From contig NZ_CP029189.1 of NCBI RefSeq assembly GCF_008642275.1, positions 5,996,001-6,060,000 of the forward strand: DNA of 64,000 nucleotides, in the 5' to 3' direction. Shown here piece after piece: positions 38,901 through 46,025 of this stretch. The notes under the pieces are model-generated. The model saw only the letters and a program-made list of their open reading frames with translations, searched no databases and was not told where the DNA came from. Position 1 is the stretch's first letter, and every line of letters starts with the position of its first letter. Origin of the DNA: Streptomyces venezuelae (GTDB lineage: Bacteria > Actinomycetota > Actinomycetes > Streptomycetales > Streptomycetaceae). The translations under genes and the position numbers were made by a program.

Positions 38901-40375
38901 ATACCCACACCGGCAGAATCAACGATGAGGGCGCGACGGTAGGCAGTGGCAGTAACAGCAGTTCTGGCGGTGGTGGCAGTGGTAACGGTGGCAGCCCCAG
39001 TGGCCCACGTGGGGACATGGATGAGGCCAACCACGAGCTCAACAAGGCCAAGAAGAAGCGCGATGAACTGAAGCACGCTGTGATCGACCTGGTCCTCGAC
39101 CTGATCGGTTACAACGACGCCCGTGACTGCTTCACCAAGGGCGACGTCATGGCGTGCATCAACACGGCACTCAACGCGGTCCCCTGGGGCAAGCTGGCCA
39201 AGGCCATCAAGATCGGCATCAAGGCCTTCAAGATCTACAAGGAGCTGAACAAGGCCTACGACGCGGTCAATGCCGCCGAACGCAAAGCCTCCAAGGCCAT
39301 GGAGGCTTTCACGAGAGCCAAGAAGGCCGACGACGAAGCGGCGGCTGCAGCGGCCCAGGCGCGAAAGGCCGGGGACGAAAAGGCAGCGACCGAGACAGCA
39401 TCCGACAGCGCAGGCACAGAGTCCAAGGCCGGCAGAGGCGATGCCGACGCCGAGACGGGCGGCGGAGGAGCGGAATCCCGCGCAGCCGACTCCGAGGCCG
39501 GAGCGTCCTGCCCCATCAAGCGCAACAGCTTCCCCACGGGTGCACATGTCCAGATGGCCGATGGCACGAGCAAGGCCATCGAGGATGTCCAGGTAGGCGA
39601 CAAGGTCCTGGCCACGGATCCGCAGACCGGTGAGACCGAAGCAAAGACGGTCACGGCCACCATCACCACCCCCGACGACAAGGAGTTCACGGACCTCACC
39701 CTCACCGACGACGCGAACCCCCGCGGCCCGCCGGTCACCCTCACCTCCACCTCCCACCACCCGCACTGGAGCGAAACCCGCCGCCAGTGGCTCGACGCCG
39801 ACGACTTCGCCGAGGGTGAGCAGCTCCGCCGGCCCGACGGCTCAACCCTGACGGTCCAGGCCACTCGGAATTACCCGCTCGCCGTCACCACGCACAACCT
39901 CACGGTCAACGACTTCCACACGTACTATGTGCTGGCAGGCGCTACACCGGTCCTCGTCCACAACTGTGGCGACGCTCCCGACGCCCCTGGGCATACCGCT
40001 GATGTCACTATCGAGGATGTGGATGGCAACGTCCGGTTGTCGTACTCCGTGCGCAGCGGGAACGCCTCTGGCCCGGAGAAGGCTCTGGGTGGCGGCTACA
40101 ACACCGAAGCGGCGACACACACCGAGAATCGTGTTGGTCGAATGTCAGGAGCCTCTGCGGGTCGAAACCCCATACCGGGAGATCCGTACGCTGGAATCGT
40201 TCCGGTGGATAAGGGCGAGACTGTTCGACTGATGGGTCAGCGTTCCCCGTGCCCCCGATGCAAGGGGGCAATGAATCGAATGGTGAAGGAGCTAGAAGTC
40301 ACCGTGGTCTATTCATGGGCAAGTCCATTGGGTGCTGGCGATTGGGTCGCCACCGGGGGCAAAAAAGGTAAATGA
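32999..40375 (+). CDS. RHS-repeat polymorphic toxin with HINT peptidase and C-terminal deaminase-fold toxin
   Basis: A 2458-residue secreted protein. The TTG at 32999 follows GGGGGG; an ATG at 33023 is also in frame. Order: signal peptide (~1-37), a Lys/Ala/Pro-rich region, a SpvB/RHS-like N-terminal beta domain (~285-450), many RHS/YD repeats, and the conserved core end YDPTTGRFISPDPI near 1920. A Gly/Ser linker and a helical pre-toxin segment follow (~2010-2160). Then comes a HINT domain from Cys2171 (CPIKRNSFPTG) to VLVHNC, with His2321-Asn2322, for self-cleavage. The last ~135 residues have H2374-x-E2376 (THTENR) and C2418-x2-C2421 (SPCPRCKGAMN), the zinc site of deaminase-superfamily toxins. 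The predicted action is deamination of nucleic acid bases in target cells. The stop overlaps the immunity gene by 4 bases. Confidence 0.88.
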   Translation: MSHRSRFAMRGTRGRARVAAVAALAILFSGAGLPAVQAADKPPKVWVPPKTALPGTKPVKGTDAKPGKAKAPAGKAWKPAPKSKAPAGTSRIEVGPNSASKPAAGAGAVKAGDLPVWVAPGKDAKAKASLSAAAGSASAPATGAGSLSVEVKDGAKSRAAGVNGALITLTEPAGVAATGTVEVGLDVSAWAANAGANWGDRARLVQLPTCALTTPGAAGCTTRTPVASHRDASGRLVAEVQVAKSGAAPSVLMKPKQGTQSGSSAAAPQVLAPQGVALAVEPGPSGNLGDYSATPLLPSASWQAGANSANFTYGYTAEIPSTIAGAAPSVVLGYDSSSVDGRTASTNAQSGLFGEGWDWHPGSISRSYKGCKDAGIKDSGDECWAGDILSLSMAGHAGQIVRDDNTCVYRLQGDDGTKIERLTGQRNSAWKGESFRVTTTDGTQYYFGSNRLPGGDGTDPEAKSVSTVPVYFNSGQDKCLGADTPANGTHQQLGWQWNLDYVVDPHQNLTSYRYEQEDNYYGRGGGQNNGNGTPTLYQRASYPTWIGYGQRLPDQIAAKGKANTAAQIWFRPADRCFETGDACDPTKRKTNATAWGDTPVDQECAATGQCLNLSPTFFTTKRLRKIDTEVLGTGGYRPIDSYTLKQRFEAPGDGTSPSLWLESIQRSAVNSRTPLTVPPVLFEPLQIPNRVDGVVKRPDGTEASTSRYNRPRIQTITTETGGRINVVYKAPECSRIKGTMPAADDTNTMACMPVKWYLPGQSYPDPVNDWFHKVVVESVTQQDMVAGQVSTVTNYEYGGGIAWHRNDSEFADPKTRTWDQFRGFATVTTRTGNGNAAEAPRTKSVATFLRGMDGDVLANGTKRSVNVPDSQGGTIKDEDVLSGFVRQTETYDRDGGTVVGDEVSTPWLGAVTATRAQSGGMPAITARALNTGKVVSRAKLASGAWRTTERTSTYDDTLFSRPLQVDDKGDVSRTDQRMCTTFEYATGPGGALTQLASRTLLLTGACGQTPTAANTVGDTRTYYDGKPLGQTGTTADQSGTEVLEKYDGAGKPVYRLNMTATYDAYGRLTTSTNKVRKDGAHPDGAVTKTEYKALPNALPYEVTHTNPLGWKTTTTLDTGRSLPMKTTDENGHVAERGYDALGRVTVIWQPGQDRNVDPAVRKFSYSMNGTNAPTTVLSQALMNDGKYINSYTIYDGLGRVRQTQAHTPSGADGRMITDALFDSHGWQVKTSAPYYNNEKPPGGALFLPNGGVNPDSKVPAQSVSVFDGLGRTTASVFQSYGIEQWRSKTEYPGADEVRNIPPAGGYATATITNGLTSVVRQYKGSTPTGDYDATTYVRNTQGQELSRKDSAGNEWTFAYDLLGRTVKATDPDAGVATTVYDDSKNLVSITDARGKSATTVSDLLGRTTAVYEGTVVDPAKQVGAFTYDTKALGKPAASTRYTGGSGGDAYVTEVTGYDSGYRPSGTRVTIPAVEKELQGTYESKNTYDKFGNLKTTSLPAITKAGLDAETLTYGINSVGGFTSLDGVIGSVRTPYVVDMRYDPYGMAIRTTLGDTGRQIVSTVDYDEATGRPIRTTLDKQTAATASVDVLDYTYNRVGQLTSISNTQDGAARDLQCFTTDYLGRLTQAWTDTGTTTTAPQPSVRGIGGCSNATGPKADGTGKPSVGGPAPYWQQYEYDKIGNRTKLVKKDVTGNAAKDTTVTQTFGAGPNTPSSDPKTGGGTGGPHALMTSTETTGAGSKVTSYTYDATGNTASITSTPGTKTLTWNDQGKLDKITGTGESGGTSYLYDTGGNQLIRREPGKTTFNLGTDQITLDTATSKVSNVRTYGAPGGLSVTRTTTAGASTLAYQSSDHHGTNGVQFDATDLTQVRRPADPFGNERGTQPTPGTWAGDKGFVGGTKEKSTGLTLLGAREYDPTTGRFISPDPIIDAGDPQQWNAYAYSNNDPFNKSDATGLKVFCDNYSSCSANTHTGRINDEGATVGSGSNSSSGGGGSGNGGSPSGPRGDMDEANHELNKAKKKRDELKHAVIDLVLDLIGYNDARDCFTKGDVMACINTALNAVPWGKLAKAIKIGIKAFKIYKELNKAYDAVNAAERKASKAMEAFTRAKKADDEAAAAAAQARKAGDEKAATETASDSAGTESKAGRGDADAETGGGGAESRAADSEAGASCPIKRNSFPTGAHVQMADGTSKAIEDVQVGDKVLATDPQTGETEAKTVTATITTPDDKEFTDLTLTDDANPRGPPVTLTSTSHHPHWSETRRQWLDADDFAEGEQLRRPDGSTLTVQATRNYPLAVTTHNLTVNDFHTYYVLAGATPVLVHNCGDAPDAPGHTADVTIEDVDGNVRLSYSVRSGNASGPEKALGGGYNTEAATHTENRVGRMSGASAGRNPIPGDPYAGIVPVDKGETVRLMGQRSPCPRCKGAMNRMVKELEVTVVYSWASPLGAGDWVATGGKKGK

Positions 40376-40776
40376 TAGTGGAAATGATTTCCCGATCTTT
40401 CGGGTATGAAGAGGATGACGTCGACGAAGTCGTCGAGGCGGGATTCTCGGAAGGCGCCGATGGGGCCGGCTTCGTGTTGTCGGTTCAGCGGACCGCGTAT
40501 GAGCCGGATGACCAGGATGTGGCGCTGGGTATGGATACGTACTGTCTCGTCAGCGGCGGCAGGTCTCACTACGGAGGGATGCTTCGCGCACGGCGCGACG
40601 GAGACTCGCTCCAGCTGAATTTCTCGCCAGCGGCATCTTCATCGCTTGGTATTCCAGCAGAGATCAGAGTCATTTTCGAAGGGCCCGTGGATAGCATTGC
40701 CGAGTTCTTCTCTGGGCTGCCGGGTATCTTGGCATGGGGGCGACCGGAAGAACGTCCGGAGCTTATAGGGTTCTAG
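40372..40776 (+). CDS. Imm10-family immunity protein
   Basis: A 134-residue cytosolic acidic protein that starts inside the toxin's stop (ATGA overlap), so it is translationally coupled to it. The stretch GMDTYCLVSGGRSHYGGMLR, followed by a Leu-x-Leu strand and SSSLGIPAEIRVIF, matches the layout of Imm10 immunity proteins (dTYCLV...YGG...L.L...aa..Lg...ei.i). It would neutralise the deaminase-type toxin encoded just upstream, protecting the producer and siblings. An in-frame ATG at 40384 is an alternative start. Its base composition is less GC-rich than that of neighbouring genes, as is usual for toxin/immunity ends that are exchanged by recombination. Confidence 0.78.
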   Translation: MIVEMISRSFGYEEDDVDEVVEAGFSEGADGAGFVLSVQRTAYEPDDQDVALGMDTYCLVSGGRSHYGGMLRARRDGDSLQLNFSPAASSSLGIPAEIRVIFEGPVDSIAEFFSGLPGILAWGRPEERPELIGF

Positions 40777-40953
40777 GCTGACAAGGTTCCATGGATGAGA
40801 ACCCTCCGCCGGTTCGGTAGTATTTCTGGCCGGAGATTCGGTTGGTTCTTTATGGGTGCGTATCCCCTCTGGCCGTGGGGTGTGCTCCAAGTCCACCCGG
40901 TTGGTCTTTGGGAAGCGTGCGCGCCCGTAATCCGGATAGTTGGTATTTCGTCT

Positions 40954-40987
40954 GAAGCCCCACCGAAAATTACTCTGGTGGGGCTTC
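40954..40987 (+). terminator. Hairpin downstream of the immunity gene
   Basis: A perfect 11-bp stem (gaagccccacc / ggtggggcttc) with a 12-base loop lies 178 bases past the Imm10 stop. It is probably the terminator of the toxin-immunity transcript. Confidence 0.7.
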
Positions 40988-41827
40988 ACGCGTCTTGGCG
41001 GCAGTAGCTGAAGGAAACGTCAGCGGATGGACACTGCGAAGGGTGGGGGTTCGTCGTCGACGTCGGTCCGGCGGGGCAGCGCTTTACTGTTGTTGGCCCA
41101 TTGTGGCGCGTAGTGAGTTGCGTCAACTGTGAGCACCTCGGTGATTTCGAGCGAGCAGTGAGAGGCCTCATTGGACAGGACTCCGGTGTGGCCTCTGGCC
41201 TTTTGGTGGTGGGGCGGACCGGGGCGCGGTGTGGGGCGGTCCGATGGAGGCCGCAGTCGCGGTGGCATGGAATCAGTGCGGCAACAGGCATCGGCATCGC
41301 ACCGCGACGTCCTCCAGTGCTGGGCCGTCCTCGGGCTGGTAGCCACGGTCATCAAAGCGCTCGAAGACCCCAAGGTCGTTGGGAACCCCGCGTCGTGGTG
41401 CCGAGGCGGGAGAAGTGGGCGGGGCCTGTCATCGGAAGGGTGGAAGCGCCCGATAGGCCCCAGCATCCACGACGGGAACCGCTACACCTTGGACATGGGG
41501 TGCGCCCACATGCGAGCAGGGGACTTAACGGCTTGCCGAGGGCAAGCTGACCGGCTCGTGAAGTCGTCTCCCAGCGGCTGATGCTAGTGCTCAGCCGCCG
41601 AGACGATGCGGGGGCGGAGGTTTCTCGTTGGTCAATGCAGGCTCGCGGTGCAGCGTCGAATCTGACGTGCAGGCGGCGCGTCATCCAAGGAGTGTCCCGT
41701 AGGAGAAGCTGCCTTTGGGTGTTGCAGCGGTTGACGGTATGGAGCCTGGGGTGCCGTAGGGGCAGCTCAGTGTTGGCGGGATCGATGGCTGAGAGGTCGG
41801 GGTGTCGAGAGTGGATGAAATGTCCGA
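40988..41827. other. Lower-GC stretch without a confident gene, possibly decayed
   Basis: About 840 bases with weaker codon bias in all frames. Several short frames exist, none with a convincing start, domain and bias together. Two protein-like stretches appear in different minus-strand frames: SLEITEVLTVDATHYAPQW (near 41110-41165) and LGVFERFDDRGYQPEDGPA (near 41310-41370). These could be broken pieces of an old gene. No transposase motif or terminal inverted repeat was recognised. It resembles the eroded tail of a variable toxin locus. Confidence 0.4.
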
Positions 41828-41846
41828 TTAGGTTAGGTTTGCCCCG
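41828..41846. promoter_or_regulatory. Possible iron box (one good half-site)
   Basis: ttaggttaggtttgccccg matches all of the first ten positions of the TTAGGTTAGGCTAACCTAA-type iron box, but only three of the last nine. It is 33 bases upstream of the ATG at 41879, a suitable position for repression. It is much weaker than the box at 11681. Confidence 0.35.
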
Positions 41847-41878
41847 ATATTCGTTTCGGGATTCCGAGAGGGACGCTC

Positions 41879-42100
41879 ATGGCGATCGATCTGGACAAGG
41901 TGCTCGACAAGGCGTGGGCCGACAAGCCGCTCGCCGAGGTGCTCGCGGCTCCCGTCGCCGCGCTCAAGGGTGTCAGCGACGAGGACGGCAAGCTGCTGCA
42001 CCAGGCGTTCGGGGTCAAGACCGTCGCCGACTTCGGGCAGCTGAAGTACGTGCGCTGGGCCCAGGCCCTCGTCGCGCTGAACCAGACCGTCAAGGCGTAG
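41879..42100 (+). CDS. Small helical protein of unknown function (73 aa)
   Basis: The ATG at 41879 follows GAGGG at 6 bases, and codon bias is strong. The protein is all-helical in appearance, with no signal or membrane segment. It begins MAIDLDKVLDKAWADKPLAE. The centre, ALKGVSDEDGKLLHQAFGVK followed by TVADFGQLKYVRWAQALVAL, resembles a helix-hairpin-helix-like pair that ends in an amphipathic helix. I do not recognise a characterised family. A possible iron box lies upstream, and a strong terminator shared with convergent cobN lies downstream. Confidence 0.8.
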   Translation: MAIDLDKVLDKAWADKPLAEVLAAPVAALKGVSDEDGKLLHQAFGVKTVADFGQLKYVRWAQALVALNQTVKA

Positions 42101-42147
42101 TCGTCCGACGGGTCCGCGTGCTCGGGGTGCGCGGGCCTGAACGAGGG

Positions 42148-42190
42148 AGGCCGTCCCCCTCACCCGGTGGCTGGGTGAGGGGGACGGCCT
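42148..42190. terminator. Strong bidirectional terminator between the 73-aa gene and cobN
   Basis: An 18-bp perfect stem (aggccgtccccctcaccc and its complement) with a 7-base loop lies 47 bases after one stop and 19 bases before the other. It serves both convergent genes. Confidence 0.85.
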
Positions 42191-42209
42191 GTGTGCCGTT
42201 GCCGGAGGA

Positions 42210-45200
42210 CTACTCCGACTCGCCCTCCAGGTTGCCCTCCGTGTCCAGGTAGACCTGGCGCAGGGATTCGAGGATCTGCGGGTCCGGCTTCTCCCACATG
42301 CCGCGCGACTCGGCCTCCAGCAGGCGCTCCGCGATGCCGTGCAGGGCCCAGGGGTTGGCCTCCTCCAGGAAGGCGCGGTTCGTCGGGTCCAGGACGTACG
42401 TCTCGGTGAGCTTGTCGTACATCCAGTCCGCGACCACGCCCGTCGTGGCGTCGTACCCGAAGAGGTAGTCCACCGTCGCCGCGAGCTCGAAGGCGCCCTT
42501 GTAGCCGTGGCGGCGCATCGCCTCGATCCACTTCGGGTTCACGACGCGGGCACGGAAGACACGGCTGGTCTCCTCGACCAGGGTGCGGGTCTTGACCGTC
42601 TCCGGGCGGGTGGAGTCACCGATGTACGCCTCGGGGGCGGTGCCGCGCAGCGCGCGGACCGTGGCCACCATGCCGCCGTGGTACTGGAAGTAGTCGTCCG
42701 AGTCCGCGATGTCGTGCTCGCGGGTGTCCGTGTTCTTCGCCGCGACCGTGATGCGCTTGTAGGCCGTCTCCATCTCGTCCCGGGCGGGGCGGCCCTCCAG
42801 GCCCCGGCCGTACGCGTAGCCGCCCCACACCGTGTAGACCTCCGCGAGGTCGGCGTCCGTACGCCAGTCGCGGGAGTCGATCAGCTGCAGGATGCCGGCC
42901 CCGTACGTGCCCGGGCGCGAGCCGAAGATACGGGTCGTCGCGCGCCGCTCGTCGCCGTGCTCGGCCAGGTCCGCCTGGGCGTGCGCCCGGACGTAGTTGT
43001 CCGCCGCGGGCTCGTCCAGCGAGGCCGCGAGGCGCACCGCGTCGTCCAGCAGGCCGATGACGTGCGGGAACGCGTCGCGGAAGAAGCCCGAGATGCGCAG
43101 CGTGACGTCGATGCGGGGGCGGCCCAGCTCGTCGAGCGGGATCGGCTCCAGGCCGGTGACGCGGCGCGAGGCCTCGTCCCAGACCGGGCGGACGCCCAGC
43201 AGGGAGAGGGCCTCCGCCACGTCGTCGCCCGACGTGCGCATCGCGCTCGTGCCCCACAGGGACAGACCGACCGAGGCCGGCCACTCGCCGTTGTCCGTGC
43301 GGTAGCGGGTGAGGAGGGACTCGGCCAGCGCCTGGCCCGTCTCCCACGCCAGGCGGGAGGGGACGGCCTTCGGGTCGACCGAATAGAAGTTGCGGCCCGT
43401 CGGCAGGACGTTGACCAGGCCGCGCAGCGGCGAGCCGGAGGGGCCCGCCGGGATGAAACGGCCGTCCAGGGCCGCGACCACGTGCGCGATCTCGTCCGTG
43501 GTGCCGGCCAGCCGCGGGACCACCTCGCGAGCGGCGAAGGACAGGACCGCCGCGACGTCCGCGGGGTGTTCGGCCGCGACCGAGGACACGGCGTCCAGGG
43601 ACCAGTTCGCGTCCTCCATCGCCTGGACCAGGGCGCGCGCCTGGGCCTCGACCTCGTCCGCCGAGGTACGGGTGGCCTTCGACTCGTCCAGGCCGAGCGC
43701 CTCGCGCAGACCCGGCAGGGCCGTCGTACCGCCCCAGATCTGGCGGGCGCGCAGGATCGCGAGGACCAGGTTGACCCGGGACTCGCCGGTCGGCGCGCCG
43801 CCCAGGACGTGCAGACCGTCGCGGATCTGGGCGTCCTTGACCTCGCACAGCCAGCCGTCGACGTGCAGCAGGAAGTCGTCGAAGCCCTCGTCGTCGGGGC
43901 GCTCCTCCAGACCCAGGTCGTGGTGGAGCTTCGCGGCCTGGATCAGGGTCCAGATCTGGGCGCGGATGGCCGGCAGCTTCGCCGGGTCCATCGCGGAGAT
44001 CTGGGCGTACTCGTCCAGGTGCTGCTCCAGGCGCGCGATGTCGCCGTACGACTCCGCGCGCGCCATCGGCGGCACCAGGTGGTCGACCAGGGTGGCGTGC
44101 ACGCGGCGCTTGGCCTGCGTGCCCTCGCCCGGGTCGTTGACCAGGAACGGGTAGATGAGGGGCAGGTCGCCGAGGGCGGCGTCCGGCGCGCACGCCGCGG
44201 ACAGGCCGGCGTTCTTGCCGGGCAGCCACTCCAGGTTGCCGTGCTTGCCCAGGTGGATCATCGCGTCGGCGCCGAAGCCGCCGTCCTCGGCGCGCGCCTG
44301 GATCCACCGGTACGCGGCCAGGTAGTGGTGCGACGGCGGCAGGTCCGGGTCGTGGTAGATCGCGATCGGGTTCTCGCCGAAACCACGCGGCGGCTGGATC
44401 AGGATCAGGAGGTTCCCGCGGCGGAGGGCCGCGAGCACGATGTCGCCCTCCGGGTTCGCGGAGCGGTCCACGAACATGTTGCCCGGGGCCTCGCCCCAGT
44501 GCTCGTTGACGCTGTCGCGCAGCTCGGCCGGAAGCTCGGCGAACCACCGCTTGTAGTCGGCGGCCGGGATCCGGACCGGGTTGCGGGCCAGCTGCTCCTC
44601 GGTCAGCCAGTCCTGGTCGTGGCCGCCGGCCTCGATCAGGGCGCGGATCAGCTCGTCGCCGTCGCCCGAGACCAGACCGGGGATCTCCTCGGCCGGCCCG
44701 AAGTCGTAGCCGCCGGCGACCAGGGTGCGCAGCAGCTCCACGGCGCTGGCCGGGGTGTCCAGGCCGACCGCGTTGCCGATGCGGGAGTGCTTGGTGGGGT
44801 ACGCGGAGAGGACCAGCGCCACCTTCTTGTCGCGGCGGTCGATGTGCCGCAGCCGGGCGTGGCGTACGGCGATGCCCGCGACCCGGGCGGCCCGCTCGGG
44901 GTCGGCCACGTAGGCGGGCAGGCCGTCCTCGTCGAGCTCCTTGAAGGAGAACGGGACGGTGATCAGACGGCCGTCGAACTCGGGCACCGCGACCTGCGTG
45001 GCGGCGTCCAGCGGGGAGAGGCCCTCGTCGTTCTCCTCCCAGGCGGAGCGCGAACCGGTCAGGCACAGGGCCTGCAGGATCGGCACGCCGAGGCCGGCGA
45101 GCGCGCCCGCGTCCCAGGACTCGTCGTCACCGCCCGCCGAGGCGGTGGCGGGCTTGGTGCCGCCCGCCGCGAGGACGGTGGTGACGACCGCGTCGGCCGA

Positions 45201-45827
45201 CTCCAGCGCGGCGATCAGCTCCGGCTCGGGGGTGCGCAGCGAGGAGACGAAGAGCGGGACCGCCTGGGCGTCGTGGGCCTCGATCGCGTCGCACAGGGCG
45301 TGGACGAAGGAGGTGTTCCCGCTCATCTGGTGGGCGCGGTAGTACAGCACGGCGACCCGGGGGCCCGTGGCGGTCCCGGGCGTGCGCTCCAGCGGGCCCC
45401 AGGTGGGGGCGGCGGCCGGGGGCTCGAAGCCGTGGCCGGTGAGGAGCACGGTGTCGGAGAGGAACCGGGCGAGCTGGTCCAGGTTGGCCGGTCCGCCGTG
45501 GGCGAGGTAGCCGTGTGCCTCGGCGGCGATGCCGATGGGGACCGTGGAGGCCTCCATGAGCTGGGCGTCCGGAGCCTGCTCGCCGGTCAGTACCACGACC
45601 GGGCGGGTCTGGCCCGGGGCCAGGAGCAGGTCGAGGCCGTCCTGCCAGGCGCGGAGGCCGCCGAGGAGGCGTACGACGACCAGGTCGGCCCCGTCGAGGA
45701 GGCCGGGGAGGTCGTCGAGGGGGAGACGGGAGGGGTTCGCGAACCGGTACGGGACGGGGCCGTCCGCCGTGTTCGCTGCGCGGGCGCTGAGCAGATCGGT
45801 GTCGGACGTCGACAGCAGCAGGATCAT
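42210..45827 (-). CDS. cobN: Cobaltochelatase subunit CobN
   Basis: A 1205-residue large subunit of the ATP-dependent cobaltochelatase (CobNST), which inserts cobalt into hydrogenobyrinate a,c-diamide in aerobic cobalamin synthesis. The CobN/magnesium-chelatase-H family pattern is clear: GPRVAVLYYRAHQMSGNTSF near 155, KVALVLSAYPTKHSRIGNAV near 335, MIHLGKHGNLEWLPGKN near 525, and KNTDTREHDIADSDDYFQYH-like motifs in the last third. The length is close to family norms. The ATG at 45825-45827 has GGAAGG before it and is preceded by a cobalamin riboswitch, so expression should fall when cobalamin is plentiful. CobS and CobT are not in this window. Confidence 0.96.
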   Translation of the reverse strand: MILLLSTSDTDLLSARAANTADGPVPYRFANPSRLPLDDLPGLLDGADLVVVRLLGGLRAWQDGLDLLLAPGQTRPVVVLTGEQAPDAQLMEASTVPIGIAAEAHGYLAHGGPANLDQLARFLSDTVLLTGHGFEPPAAAPTWGPLERTPGTATGPRVAVLYYRAHQMSGNTSFVHALCDAIEAHDAQAVPLFVSSLRTPEPELIAALESADAVVTTVLAAGGTKPATASAGGDDESWDAGALAGLGVPILQALCLTGSRSAWEENDEGLSPLDAATQVAVPEFDGRLITVPFSFKELDEDGLPAYVADPERAARVAGIAVRHARLRHIDRRDKKVALVLSAYPTKHSRIGNAVGLDTPASAVELLRTLVAGGYDFGPAEEIPGLVSGDGDELIRALIEAGGHDQDWLTEEQLARNPVRIPAADYKRWFAELPAELRDSVNEHWGEAPGNMFVDRSANPEGDIVLAALRRGNLLILIQPPRGFGENPIAIYHDPDLPPSHHYLAAYRWIQARAEDGGFGADAMIHLGKHGNLEWLPGKNAGLSAACAPDAALGDLPLIYPFLVNDPGEGTQAKRRVHATLVDHLVPPMARAESYGDIARLEQHLDEYAQISAMDPAKLPAIRAQIWTLIQAAKLHHDLGLEERPDDEGFDDFLLHVDGWLCEVKDAQIRDGLHVLGGAPTGESRVNLVLAILRARQIWGGTTALPGLREALGLDESKATRTSADEVEAQARALVQAMEDANWSLDAVSSVAAEHPADVAAVLSFAAREVVPRLAGTTDEIAHVVAALDGRFIPAGPSGSPLRGLVNVLPTGRNFYSVDPKAVPSRLAWETGQALAESLLTRYRTDNGEWPASVGLSLWGTSAMRTSGDDVAEALSLLGVRPVWDEASRRVTGLEPIPLDELGRPRIDVTLRISGFFRDAFPHVIGLLDDAVRLAASLDEPAADNYVRAHAQADLAEHGDERRATTRIFGSRPGTYGAGILQLIDSRDWRTDADLAEVYTVWGGYAYGRGLEGRPARDEMETAYKRITVAAKNTDTREHDIADSDDYFQYHGGMVATVRALRGTAPEAYIGDSTRPETVKTRTLVEETSRVFRARVVNPKWIEAMRRHGYKGAFELAATVDYLFGYDATTGVVADWMYDKLTETYVLDPTNRAFLEEANPWALHGIAERLLEAESRGMWEKPDPQILESLRQVYLDTEGNLEGESE

Positions 45828-45867
45828 GCGGCGGCAGGCCTTCCTCGGGGTTTCCGCGCCCCGGGCA

Positions 45868-46008
45868 GTGTGAGGACAGCGGGAGTTCCTGACTCACCCC
45901 GGGCGCGGGATCGCTCCGCGGGGTTCACAGTGGCGGGACCGCGCCGGAATCGCACCGGGCTTCCTCCCATGTCGCCGTCCTCGGCGACGGCGGGCCGTGT
46001 GGTCCGCC
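45868..46008 (-). ncRNA. Cobalamin (AdoCbl) riboswitch in the cobN leader
   Basis: Read on the minus strand, the leader has the cobalamin-riboswitch core: gaggaagcccggtgcgattc, then cggcgcggtcccgccactgtga (B12 box complement at about 45921-45936), and gagtcaggaactc in the 3' part. These match the conserved GGAA-CCGGTG-C, CGGTCCCGCCACTGT and AGTCAGGA elements. It lies 40-180 bases before the cobN ATG and probably controls cobN translation or transcription. The outer limits are approximate. Confidence 0.9.
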
Positions 46009-46025
46009 GGAAGGTCATCTTAGGG

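Noticed and set aside
33155..39766. 2203-codon open frame opposite the RHS gene
   Set aside because: Low-complexity Gly/Val/Arg composition without motifs; a shadow of the RHS coding strand.
39968..40375. Close DddA relative
   Set aside because: The HVEGQ and TCGFC contexts of DddA are absent. Only the general HxE/CxxC pattern is shared, so a different deaminase clade is more likely.
40988..41820. Insertion sequence remnant
   Set aside because: No transposase motif, terminal inverted repeats or target duplication could be recognised.
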